Assembly: GCA_017311185.1 (NCBI GenBank)
Contig: JAESUZ010001288.1
Coordinates: 1 to 64,000, forward strand
Length of the DNA stretch: 64,000 nt
Direction: 5' to 3'
From: Proteles cristata cristata
Lineage: Eukaryota > Chordata > Mammalia > Carnivora > Hyaenidae
Positions 10,424-22,043 of the stretch are shown here, in pieces; positions within the stretch are counted from its first letter, which is position 1; the number at the start of each line of letters is the position of its first letter. The translations under genes and the position numbers were made by a program. The notes beneath the pieces are model-generated. The model was not told the origin of the DNA. It saw only the letters and a program-made list of their open reading frames with translations, and did no database searches.

Positions 10424-12744
10424 AAACAATATGGAAAGTGAATGCTGCATTCCACACTATGTTGTACAATGCTGAGCAGCCTGCTCTTCCTTCATTGGTC
10501 CCAGCATCTGTTCTCAGTCACTATCTAACTAGTGAACGTTGATGATAATTGAGTCATGGCTTCCCCACAGTGGTCTTTCCTGGAGTTGAGTATATCACAC
10601 TGAGCTTATATTTCCATGCATGTGTTTTCAAACATTAGTAACTTAGTGAAACTGTATGGAAACTGAATGTGGTAGTTCACACAGTGTTGTTTCAGAGTCG
10701 AGCACCCCGCACTTCCTTCAGGGTCTCAGCATCCGTTTTCAGTCTCTATCTACCTAGTGAAAGATGATGGGAGTTGAAGGAGGGTCCCCACAGTGTACTC
10801 TTAAAGAGTTGAGTATATCACACTCAGCTTATACCTCCATGCATGTGTTTTCAAACGTTCCTCAGTGAAACAGTATGGTAAATAAATGCTGTATTCCGCC
10901 CAGTATTGTTTCACTGAGTCGAGCACCCCGCACTACCTTTGTATTCTCAGCATCTGTTTTCTGTGACTATCTACCTAGTGAAAGATGACGGTAGTTGAAT
11001 GAGGGCTTCGCCACAGTGTTCTTTCACCGAGATGAAAATATCACACTAAGCTTAGACTTCCATGCATGTGTTTTCAACTATTACTCACTTAGGGAAACAA
11101 TAGGATAACTGAATGCTGCATTCCGCACAGTGTTGTTTCCCCGAGTTGAGCATCCTGCACTTCCTTCAGTGGTCTCAGCATATGGTTTCCATCACGAGCA
11201 ACCTAGGAAACCATGACGGCATTTGAAAGATACATTCCGCACAGTGTTCTTTCACAGAGTTGAGTAAATAACATTCATCTTATACCTCCAGGCCCTAGGT
11301 TTCACACATTACTAACAGTGAAATAAGATCGTAGCTGTGCTCCACTACACTCTCGACAGTGAGTTTTCTCACAGTCCAGCACACTGCACTTCCCACATTG
11401 GACTCAGCATGTTTTCTCAATCACTATCCACCGAGGGAAACATGACGGTAGTGTAGGATCCGTTCCCCACAGTGTTCTTTCACAGAGCTGAGTACATAAC
11501 ACTTACCTTAGAGTTCCATGATGTGTTTTCAAACATTACTAAGTTAGTACAGCAATATGGTAACTGAATGTTGCATTCCGCAGTGTTGTTTCACAGAGTC
11601 GAGCACCCTGCACTTCTTTCATTGATCTCAGCATATGTTTTCAGTATCTATCTACCTCATGAAAGATGAGCGCGGTTTAATGAGGGGTTTGCCACAGTGT
11701 TCTTTCACAGAGTTGAGTAAATAACACTCAGCTTGTACTTCCATGCCTGTTGTCAAGCATTAGTCACTTAGTGAAACAGTATGGTAACTGAACGTTGTAG
11801 TACACACAGTGTTGTTTCAGAGTCGAGCACCCTCTGCACTTCCTTCACGGTCTCAGCATCTGTTTTCAGTCACTATCTACCTTGTGAAAGATATTGGGAG
11901 TTGAATGAGGGGTCCCCACAGTGTACTTCTAAAGAGTTGAGTATATCACACTGAGCTTATACATGTATGCATGTGTTTTCAAACATTACTCACTTAGGTA
12001 AACAATATGGGGACTGAATGTTGCATTCCTCACAGTGTTGTATCAGAGAATCCAGCACCCTGCACTTCCTTCAATGGTCTCAGCATTTGTTTTCAGTCAC
12101 TGCCAACCTAGGAAAGCATGATGGTAGTTGAAAGATGCATTGCACACAGTGTTCTTTCACAGAGTTTTGTCTATAACACTCATCTTATACTTCCAGGCCA
12201 TAGTTTTCAGATTGCCTTCTTTGGGAAACAAGATTGTACCTGAATATTTCAGTCCGTACAGTGACTTTTATAGAGTTCAGACACGGCACTTCCCACATTG
12301 GTCTCCGCATGACTTTTCTTTCTTTCTTTCTTTCTTCCTTCCTTCCTTCCTTCCTTCTTTCTTTCTTTATCTCTTTCTTTCTTTCCTTTTTTAATTTTTA
12401 ATGTTTATTTATTTTGCGAGAGAGAGAGAGTGTATGAGCATGCGAGGAGGGGAGAGAGAGGGATCCACAGATTCCAAAACACCCTCCTGACTCTGAGCTG
12501 TGGGCACAGAGCCCAACGCAGGGCAAGAACCCACGTACCGTGAGATCAGGACCTGAGCCAAAGTCGGACCCTTAACCGACTGTGCCACCCAGGTGGTCCT
12601 CAGCATGTATTTGCAATCACTATCAATCCAGGGAAACACGATGGTACTTGTACGATGGGTTCCCCCACAGTGTTCTTGGACAGAGTTGTGTTGAAGACTT
12701 CCCTTCTACTTCAATGCATGTATTTCAAAATTGAAACCTAAGAG
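10424..12744 (+). repeat. Unit U4: hybrid unit, type I to type II
   Basis: 2321 bp, 2033 without the SINE. A1 to most of B6 is type I (B1 reads ATTAGTAACTTAG at about 10,635). From about 11,750 through A7, A8, the SINE and B9 it is type II. Its A7 has the private deletion-like variant GTGAAAGATATTGGGAG, shared with U5. B8 reads TTGCCTTCTTTGGG, shared with U9. Confidence 0.9.
12312..12599 (-). mobile_element. CAN-SINE copy in U4 (first type II copy)
   Basis: 288-bp type II copy: the tail mixes TTTC with TTCC; the body has GTGGGCACAG, CAACGCAGGGCAAG and GGACCCTTAACC. The left target copy has become TCCGCATG while the right stays TCAGCATG, a state seen in most type II copies. Several private changes (ATTCCAAAAC, GATCAGGACC) make it one of the more diverged copies. 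Confidence 0.93.
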
Positions 12745-15065
12745 AAACCATGTGGTAACTGAATGCTGCATTCTACAGAATGTTGTACATGGTTGAGCAG
12801 CCTGCTCCTCCTTCAGTGGTGCCACCAGCTGTTTTCAGTCACTATCTAACTAGTGAACGTTGATGATAATTGAGTGATGGCTTCCCCACAGTGGTCTTTC
12901 CTGGAGTTGAGTATATCACAGTGAGCTTATATTTCCATGCATGTGTTTTCAAACATTTGGAACTTAGTGAAACAGTATGGTAACTGAATGGTGTAGTTCA
13001 CACAGTGTTGTTCCAGAGTCGAGCACCCTGCACTTCCTTCATGGTCTCAGCATCTGTTTTCAATCACTATCGACCTAGTGAAAGATGATGGGAGTTGAAG
13101 GAGGGTCCCCACAGTGTACTTTTAAAGAGTTGATTATATCACACTCAGCTTATAACTCCATGCATGTGTTTTCAAACGTTCCTCAGTGAAACAGTATGGT
13201 AACTAAATGCTGTATTCCGCCCAGTATTGGTTCACAGAGTCGAGCACCCTGCACCACTTTTGTATTCTCAGCATCTGTTTTCTGTCACTATCTACCTAGT
13301 GAAAGATGACGGTCGTTGAATGAGGGCTTCGCCACAGTGTTCTTTCACCGAGATGAAAATATCACACTAAGCTTAGATTTCCATGCATGTGTTTTCAACT
13401 ATTACTCACTTAGGGAAACAATAGGATAACTGAATGCTGCATTCCGCACAGTGTTGTTTCCCCGAGTTGAGCATCCTGCACTTCCTTCAGTGGTCTCAGC
13501 ATATGGTTTCCATCACGACCAACCTAGGAAACCATGACGGTATTTGAAAGATACATTCCGCACAGTGTTCTTTCACAGAGTTGAGGAAATAACATTCATC
13601 TTATACCTCCAGGCCCTAGGTTTCACACATTACTAACAGTGAAATAAGATCGTTGCTGTGCTCCACTACACTGTCGACAGTGAGTTTTCTCAGAGGCCAG
13701 CACACTGCGCTTCCCACATTGGACTCAGCATGCTTTCTCAATCACTATCCACCTGGGGAAACATGACGGTAGTGTAGGATCCGTTCCCCACAGCGTTCTT
13801 TCACCGAGCTGAGTACATAACACTTACCTTTTAGTTCCATGATGTGTTTTCAAACATTACTAAGTTAGTACAGCAATATGGTAACTGAATGTTGCATTTC
13901 GCAGTGTTGTTTCACAGAGTCGAGCACACTGCACTTCTTTCATTGATCTCAGCATATGTTTTCCGTATCTATCTACCTCATAAAGATGAGCGCAGTTTAA
14001 TGAGGGATTTGCCACAGTGTTCTTTCACAGAGGTGAGTATAGAACACTCAGCTTGTACTTCCATGCCTGTTGTCAAGCATTAGTCACTTAGTGAAACAGT
14101 ATGGTAACTGAACGTTGTAGTACACACAGTGTTGTTTCAGAGTCGAGCACCCTCTGCACTTCCTTCACGGTCTCAGCATCTGTTTTCAGTCACTATCTAC
14201 CTTGTGAAAGATATTGGGAGTTGAATGAGGGGTCCCCACAGTGTACTTCTAAAGAGTTGAGTATATCACACTGAGCTTATACATGTATGCATGTGTTTTC
14301 AAACATTACTCACTTAGGTAAACAATATGGGGACTGAATCTTGCATTCCTCACAGTGTTGTATCAGAGAATCCAGCACCCTGCACTTCCTTCAATGGTCT
14401 CAGCATTTGTTTTCAGTCACTGCCAACCTAGGAAAGCATGATGGTAGTTGAAAGATGCATTGCACACAGTGTTCTTTCACAGAGTTTTGTCTATAACACT
14501 CATCTTATACTTCCAGGCCATAGTTTTCAGATTGCCTACTTAGGGAAACAAGATTGTACCTGAATATTTCAGTCCGTACAGTGACTTTTAGAGAGTTCAG
14601 ACACGGCACTTCCCACATTGGTCTCCGCATGACTTTTCTTTCTTTCTTTCCTTCCTTCCTTCCTTCCTTCCTTCTTTCTCTCTTTCTTTATCTCTTTCTT
14701 TCTTTCCTTTTTTAATTTTTAATGTTTATTTATTTTGCGAGAGAGAGAGAGTGTATGAGCATGCGAGGAGGGGAGAGAGAGGGATCCACAGAATCTGAAA
14801 CACGCTCCTGGCTCTGAGCTGTGGGCACAGAGCCCAACGCAGGGCAAGAACCCACGGACCGTGAGATCATGACCTGAGCCGAAGTCGGACGCTTAACCGA
14901 CTGAGCCACCCAGGTGGTCCTCAGCATGTATTTGCAATCACTATCAATCCAGGGAAACACGATGGTACTTGTACGATGGGTTCCCCCACAGTGTTCTTGG
15001 ACAGAGTTGTGTTGAAGACTTCCCTTCTACTTCAATGCATGTATTTCAAAATTGAAACCTAAGAG
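12745..15065 (+). repeat. Unit U5: type II unit
   Basis: 2321 bp, 2032 without the SINE. It shares with U7, two units away, the variants GCATGCTTTCTCAATC and CACCTGGGGAAAC in A5, CAGCGTTCTTTCACCGAG in B5, and TTTTCCGTATC with CTCATAAAGATG in A6. Such skipping of the neighbour suggests a two-unit period in the type II block. Confidence 0.92.
14632..14920 (-). mobile_element. CAN-SINE copy in U5
   Basis: 289-bp type II copy close to the type II consensus (GGACCGTGAGATCATGACC). It retains AATGTTTATTTATTTTG next to the tail, which is nearer the usual SINEC tail (AATAAATAAACATT on the minus strand) than the type I form. Confidence 0.93.
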
Positions 15066-17393
15066 AAACCATGTGGTAACTGAATGCTGCATTCTACAGA
15101 ATGTTGTACATGGTTGAGCAGCCTGCTCCTCCTTCAGTGGTGCCACCAGCTGTTTTCAGTTACTATGTAACTAGTGAACGTTGATGATAATTGAGTGATG
15201 GCTTCCCCACAGTGGTCTTTCCTGGAGTTGAGTATATCACACTGAGCTTATATTTCCATGCATGTGTTTTCAAACATTTGGAACTTAGTGAAACAGTATG
15301 GTAACTGAATGGTGTAGTTCACACAGTGTTGTTCCATAGTCGAGCACCCTGCACTTCCTTCATGGTCTCAGCATCTGTTTTCAATCACTATCGACCTAGT
15401 GAAAGATGATGGGAGTTGAAGGAGGGTCCCCACAGTGTACTTTTAAAGAGTTGATTATATCACACTCAGCTTATAACTCCGCGCATGTGTTTTCAAACGT
15501 TCCTCAGTGAAACAGTATGGTAACTAAATGCTGTATTCCGCCCAGTATTGGTTCACAGAGTCGAGCACCCTGCACCACTTTTGTATTCTCAGCATCTGTT
15601 TTCTGTCACTATCTACCTAGTGAAAGATGACGGTAGTTGAATGAGGGCTTCGCCACAGTGTTCTTTCACCGAGATGAAAATATCACACTAAGCTTAGACT
15701 TCCATGCATGTGTTTTCAACTATTACTCACTTAGGGAAAGAATAGGATAACTGAATACTGCATTCCGCACAGTGTTGTTTCCCCGAGTTGAGCATCCTGC
15801 ACTTCCTTCAGTGGTCTCAGCTATGGTTTCCATCACGACCAACCTAGGAAACCATGACGGTATTTGAAAGATACATTCCGCACAGTGTTCTTTCACAGAG
15901 TTGAGGAAATATCATTCATCTTATACCTCCAGGCCCTAGGTTTCACACATTACTAACAGTGAAATAAGATCGTAGCTGTGCTCCACTACACTGTCGACAG
16001 TGAGTTTTCTCAGAGGCCAGCACACTGCGCTTCCCACATTGGACTCAGCATGTTTTCTCAATCACTATCAACCTAGGGAAACATGACGGTAGTGTATGAT
16101 CCGTTCCCCACAGTGTTCTTTCACAGAGCTGAGTACATAACACTTACCTTTTAGTTCCATGATGTGTTTTCAAACATTACTAAGTTAGTACAGCAATATG
16201 GTAACTGAATGTTGCATTTCGCAGTGTCGTTTCACAGAGTCGAGCACCCTGCACTTCTTTCATTGATCTCAGCATATGTTTTCAGTATCTATCTACCTCA
16301 TGAAAGATGAGCGCAGTTTAATGAGGGATTTGCCAAAGTGTTCTTTCACAGAGTTGCATATAGAACACTCAGTTTATACTTCCATGCCTGTTGTCAAACA
16401 TTAGTCACTTAGTGAAACAGTATGGTAACTGAACGTTGTAGTACACACAGTGTTGTTTCAGATTCGAGCACCCTCTGCACTTCCTTCACGGTCTCAGCAT
16501 ATGTTTTCAGTCACTATCTACCTTGTGAAACATGATGGGAGTTGAATGAGGGGTCCCCACAGTGTACTTCTAAAGAGTTGAGTATATCACACTGAGCTTA
16601 TACATGTATGCATGTGTTTTCAAACATTACTCACTTAGGTAAACAATATGAGGACTGAATCTTGCATTCCTCACAGTGTTCTATCAGAGAATCCAGCACC
16701 CTGCACTTACTCAATGGTCTCAGCATTTGTTTTCAGTCACTGCCAACCTAGGAAAGCATGATGGTAGTTGAAAGATGCATTGCACACAGTGTTCTTCCAC
16801 AGAGTTTTGTCTATAACACTCATCTTATACTTCCAGGCCATAGTTCTCAGATTGCCTACTTAGGGAATCAAGATTGTACGTGAATATTTCAGTCCGTACA
16901 GAGACTTTTCGAGAGTTCAGACACGGCACTTCCCACATTGGTCTCCGCATGACTTTTCTTTCTTTCTTTCCTTCCTTCCTTCCTTCCTTCCTTCCTTCCT
17001 TCTTTCTTTCTTTCTTTATCTCTTTCTTTCTTTCCTTTTTTAATTTTTAATGTTTATTTATTTTGCGAGAGAAAGAGAGTGTATGAGCATGCGAGGAGGG
17101 GAGAGAGAGGGATCCACAGAATCCGAAACACGCTCCTGACTCTGAGCTGTGGGCACAGAGCCCAACGCAGGGCAAGAACCCACGGACCGTGAGATCCGGA
17201 CCTGAGCCGAAGTCGGACGCTTAACCGACTGATCCACCCAGGTGGTCCTCAGCATGTATTTGCAATCACTATCAATCCAGGGAAACACGATGGTACTTGT
17301 ACGATGGGTTCCCCCACAGTGTTCTTGGACAGAGTTGTGTTGAAGACTTCCCTTCTACTTCAATGCATGTATTTCAAAATTGAAACCTAAGAG
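15066..17393 (+). repeat. Unit U6: type II unit
   Basis: 2328 bp, 2031 without the SINE. It shares with U9 the variants CGCAGTGTCGTTTCAC in A6, and AGCATATGTTTTCAG with GTGAAACATGATGG in A7. A4 lacks two bases (TCTCAGCTATGG). The SINE head carries a mutated A box (see the SINE entry). Confidence 0.92.
16952..17248 (-). mobile_element. CAN-SINE copy in U6
   Basis: 297-bp type II copy with a long TTCC run. The A box is damaged: the plus strand CCGACTGATCCA gives TGGATCAGTCGG. It also has GAGATCCGGACC in place of GAGATCATGACC. Confidence 0.93.
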
Positions 17394-19718
17394 AAACCAT
17401 GTGGTAACTGAATGCTGCATTCTACAGAATGTTGTACATGGTTGAGCAGCCTGCTCCTCCTTCAGTGGTGCCACCAGCTGTTTTCAGTCCCTATCTAACT
17501 AGTGAACGTTGATGATAATTGAGTGATGGCTTCCCCACAGTGGTCTTTCCTGGAGTTGAGTATATCACACTGAGCTTATATTTCCATGCATGTCTTTTCA
17601 AACATTTGGAACTTAGTGAAACAGTATGGTAACTGAATGGTGTAGTTCACACAGTGTTGTTCCAGAGTCGAGCACCCTGCACTTCCTTCATGGTCTCAGC
17701 ATCTGTTTTCAAACAGTATCTACCTAGTAAAAGATGATGGGAGTTGAAGGAGGGTCCCCACAGTGTACTTTTAAAGAGTTGATTATATCACACTCAGCTT
17801 ATACCTCCATGCATGTGTTTTCAAACGTTCCTCAGTGAAACAGTATGGTAACTAAATGCTGTATTCCGCCCAGTATTGGTTCACAGAGTCGAGCACCCTG
17901 CACCACTTTTGTATTCTCAGCATCTGTTTTCTGTCACTATCTACCTAGTGAAAGATGACGGTAGTTGAATGAGGGCTTCGCCACAGTGTTCTTTCACCGA
18001 GATGAAAATATCACACTAAGCTTAGATTTCCATGCATGTGTTTTCAACTATTACCCACTTAGGGAAACAATAAGATAACTGAATGCTGCATTCCGCACAG
18101 TGTTGTTTCCCCGAGTTGAGCATCCTGCACTTCCTTCAGTGGTCTCAGCATATGGTTTCCATCACGACCAACCTAGGAAACCATGACGGTATTTGAAAGA
18201 TACATTCCGCACAGTGTTCTTTCACAGAGTTGAGGAAATAACATTCATCTTATACCTCCAGGTCCTAGGTTTCACACATTACTAACAGTGAAATAAGATC
18301 GTAGCTGTGCTCCACTACACTGTCGACAGTGAGTTTTCTCAGAGGCCAGCACACTGCGCTTCCCACATTGGACTCAGCATGCTTTCTCAATCACTATCCA
18401 CCTGGGGAAACATGACGGTAGTGTAGGATCCGTTCCCCACAGCGTTCTTTCACCGAGCTGAGTACATAACACTTACCTTTTAGTTCCATGATGTGTTTTC
18501 AAACATTACTAAGTTAGTACAGCCATATGGTAACTGAATGTTGCATTTCGCAGTGTTGTTTCACAGAGTCGAGCACCCTGCACTTCTTTCATTGATCTCA
18601 GCATATGTTTTCCGTATCTATCTACCTCATAAAGATGAGCGCAGTTTAATGAGGGATTTGCCACAGTGTTCTTTCACAGAGTTGCGTATAGAACACTCAG
18701 CTTATACTTCCATGCCTGTTGTCAAACATTAGTCACTTAGTGAAACAGTATGGTAACTGAACGTTGTAGTACACACAGTGTTGTTTCAGAGTCGAGCACC
18801 CTCTGCACATCCATCCCGGTCTAAGCATCTGTTTTCAGTCACTATCTACCTTGTGAAAGATGATGGGAGTTGAATGAGGGGTCCCCACAGTGTACTTCTA
18901 AAGAGTTGAGTATATCACACTGAGCTTATACATGTATGCATGTGTTTTCAAACATTACTCACTTAGGTAAACAATATGGGTACTGAATCTTGCATTCCTC
19001 ACTGTGTTCTATCTGGGAATCCAGCACCCTGCACTTCCTTCAATGATCTCAGCATTTATTTTCAGTCACTGCCAAACTAGGGAAGCATGATGGTAGTTGA
19101 AAGATGCATTGCACACAGTGTTCTTTCACAGAGTTTTGTCTGGAACACTCATCTTATACTTCCAGGCCATAGTTTTCAGATTGCCTACTTAGGGAAACAA
19201 GATTGTACCTGAATACTTCAGTCCGTACAGTGACTTTTAGAGAGTTCAGACACGGCACTTCCCACATTGGTCTCCGCATGACTTTTCTTTCTTTCTTTCC
19301 TTCCTTCCTTCCTTCCATCCTTCCTTCTTTCTTTCTTTCCTTATCTCTTTCTTTCTTTCCTTTTTTAATTTTTAATGTTTATTTATTTTGCGAGAGAGAG
19401 AGAGTGTATGAGCATGCGAGGAGGGGAGAGAGAGGGATCCACAGAATCCGAAACACGCTCCTGGTTCTTAGCTGTGGGCACAGAGCCCAACGCAGGGCAA
19501 GAACCCACGGACCGTGAGATCATGACCTGAGCCGAAGTCGGACGCTTAACCGACTGAGCCACCCAGGTGGTCTTCATCATGTATTTGCAATCACTATCAA
19601 TCCAGGGAAACACGATGGTACTTGTACGATGGGTTCCCCCACAGTGTTCTTGGACAGAGCTGTGTTGAAGACTTCCCTTCTACTTCAATGCATGTATTTC
19701 AAAATTGAAACCTAAGAG
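17394..19718 (+). repeat. Unit U7: type II unit
   Basis: 2325 bp, 2032 without the SINE. It matches U5 in A5, B5 and A6 private variants. Its A7 is odd: CATCCATCCCGGTCTAAGC (about 18,808) sits between the usual type II form (CTTCCTTCACGGTCTCAGC) and the type I form (ATTCCATCACGGTTTAAGC). This is either an ancestral state or a conversion mosaic. Confidence 0.92.
19281..19573 (-). mobile_element. CAN-SINE copy in U7
   Basis: 293-bp type II copy. The tail has a TTCCATCC interruption shared with U8. The right target copy has drifted to TCATCATG. The body has CTGGTTCTTAGC. Confidence 0.92.
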
Positions 19719-22043
19719 AAACCATGTGGTAACTGAATGCTGCATTCTACAGAATGTTGTACATGGTTGAGCAGCCTGCTCCCCCTTCATTGGTGCCACC
19801 AGCTCTTTTCAGTCACTATCTAACTAGTGAACGTTGATGACAATTGAATGATGGCTTCCCCACAGTGGTCTTTCCTGGAGTTGAGTATATCACACTGAGC
19901 TTATATTTCCATGCATGTGTTTTCAAACATTTGGAACTTAGTGAAACAGTATGGTACTGAATGGTGTATTTCACACAGTGTGGTTCCAGAGTCGAGCACA
20001 CTGCACTTCCTTCATGGTCTCAGCATCGGTTTTCAATCACTATCGACCTAGTGAAAGATGATGGGAGTTGAAGGAGGGTCCCCACAGTGTACTTTTAAAG
20101 AGTTGAGTATATCACACTCATCTTATACCTCCATGCATGTGTTTTCAAACGTTCCTCAGTGAAACAGTATGGTAACAAAATGCTGTATTCCGCCCAGTAT
20201 TGGTTCACAGAGTCGAGCACCCTGCACCACTTTTGTATTCTCAGCATCTGTTTTCTGTCACTATCTACCTAGAGAAAGATGACGGTAGAGGAATGAGGGC
20301 TTCGCCACAGTGTTCTTTCACCGAGATGAAAATATCACACTAAGCTTAGATTTCCATGCATGTGTTTTCAACTATTACTCACTTGGGGAAACAATAGGAT
20401 AACTGAATGCTGCATTCCGCACAGTGTTGTTTCCCCGAGTTGAGCATCCTGCACTTCCTTCAGTGGTCTCAGCATATGGTTTCCATCACGAGCAACCTAG
20501 GAAACCATGACGGTATTTGAAAGATACATTCCGCACAGTGTTCTTTCACAGAGTTGCGTAAATAACATTCATCTTATACCTCCAGGCCCTAGGGTTCACA
20601 CATTACTAACATTGAAATAAGATCGTAGCTGTGCTCCACTACACTCTCGACAGTGAGTTTTCTCAGAGGCCAGCACACTGCGCTTCCCACATTGGACTCA
20701 GCATGTCTTCTCAAACACTATGCACCTAGGGAAACATGACGGTAGTGTAGGATCCGTTCCCCACAGCGTTCTTTCACCGAGCTGAGTACATAACACTTAC
20801 CTTTTAGTTCCATGATGTGTTTTCAAGCATTACTTAGTACAGCAATATGGTAACTGAATGTTGCATTTCGCAGTGTGGTTTCACTGAGTCGAGCACCATG
20901 CACTTCTTTCATTGATCTCAGCATATGTTTTCAGTATCTATCTACCTCATGAAAGATGAGCGCAGTTTAATGAGGGATTTGCCACAGTGTTCTTTCACAG
21001 AGTTGCGTATAGAACACTCATCTTATACTTCCATGCCTGTTGTCAAACAAGGGTCACTTAGTGAAACAGTATGGTAACTGAACGTTGTAGTACATACAGT
21101 GTTGTTTCAGAGTCGAGCACCCTCTGCACTTCCTTCACGCTCTCAGCATCTGTTTTCAGTCACTATCTACCTTGTGAAAGATGATGGGAGTTGAATGAGG
21201 GGTCCCCACAGTGTACTTCTAAAGAGTTGAGTATATCACACTGAGCTTATACATGTATGCATGTGTTTTCAAACATTACTCACTTAGGTAAACAATATGG
21301 GAACTGAATCTTGCATTCCTCACAGTGTTCTATCAGAGAATCCAGCACCCTGCACTTCCTTCAATGGTATCAGCATTTGTTTTCAGTCACTGCCAACCTA
21401 CGAAAGCATGATGGTATTTGAAAGATGCATTGCACACAGTGTTCTTTCACAGAGTTTTGTCTGGAACACTCATCTTATAGTTCCAGGCCATAGTTTTCAG
21501 ATTGCCTACTCAGGGAAACAAGATTGTACCTGAATATTTCGCTCCGTACAGTGACTTTTAGAGAGTTCAGACACGGCACATCCCATATTGGTCTCCGCAT
21601 GACTTTTCTTTCTTTCTTTCCTTCCTTCCTTCCTTCCATCCTTCCTTCTTTCTTTCTTTCTTTCTTTATCTCTTTCTTTCTTTCCTTTTTTAATTTTTAA
21701 TGTTTATTTATTTTGCGAGAGAGAGAGAGTGTATGAGCATGCGAGGAGGGGAGAGAGAGGGATCCACAGAATCCGAAACACGCTCCTGGCTCTGAGCTGT
21801 GGGCACAGAGCCCAACGCAGGGCAAGAACCCACGGACCGTGAGATCATGACCTGAGCCGAAGTCGGACGCTTAACCGTCTGAGCCACCCAGGTGGTCCTC
21901 AGCATGTATTTGCAATCACTGTCAATCCAGGGAAACACGATGGTACTTGTACGATGGGTTCCCCCACAGTGTTCTTGGACAGAGTTGTGTTGAAGACTTC
22001 CCTTCTACTTCAATGCATGTATTTCAAAATTGAAACCTAAGAG
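19719..22043 (+). repeat. Unit U8: type II unit
   Basis: 2325 bp, 2028 without the SINE. It shares with U10 a short deletion in B5 (TTCAAGCATTACTTAGTACA) and GCATGTCTTCTCAAACAC in A5. Its B2 reads GAGTTGAGTATATC, whereas most type II units read GAGTTGATTATATC. Confidence 0.92.
21602..21898 (-). mobile_element. CAN-SINE copy in U8
   Basis: 297-bp type II copy with the TTCCATCC tail interruption shared with U7. The A box is altered (plus strand CCGTCTGAGCCA). Confidence 0.93.

Larger units (their letters stand above)
1..11735 (+). repeat. Type I satellite block, left
   Basis: This block holds U0 to U3 and the first half of U4. Type I is recognised by B1 reading ACATTAGTAACTTAG and CTGTATGGAAACTG, by A7 reading ACCTAGTG or ACCTAGGG, and by a SINE body with CAACACGGGGCTAG and GGAACGGAGATC. 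The right border lies in B6 of U4. The type I form GAGTAAATAAC (11,714-11,724) is followed by the type II marker TGTCAAGCAT (11,751-11,760). Confidence 0.85.

Noticed and set aside
12320..12375. TTCC/TTTC tracts as independent microsatellites
   Set aside because: They lie between the target duplication and the SINE body in every copy, so they are the expanded tail of the SINE (GAAA/GGAA on its own strand).
14700..14760. Possible second, younger SINE insertion in the type II units
   Set aside because: The type II body differs from type I only by point changes, and the insertion site is the same base of A9; a separate insertion is not needed.
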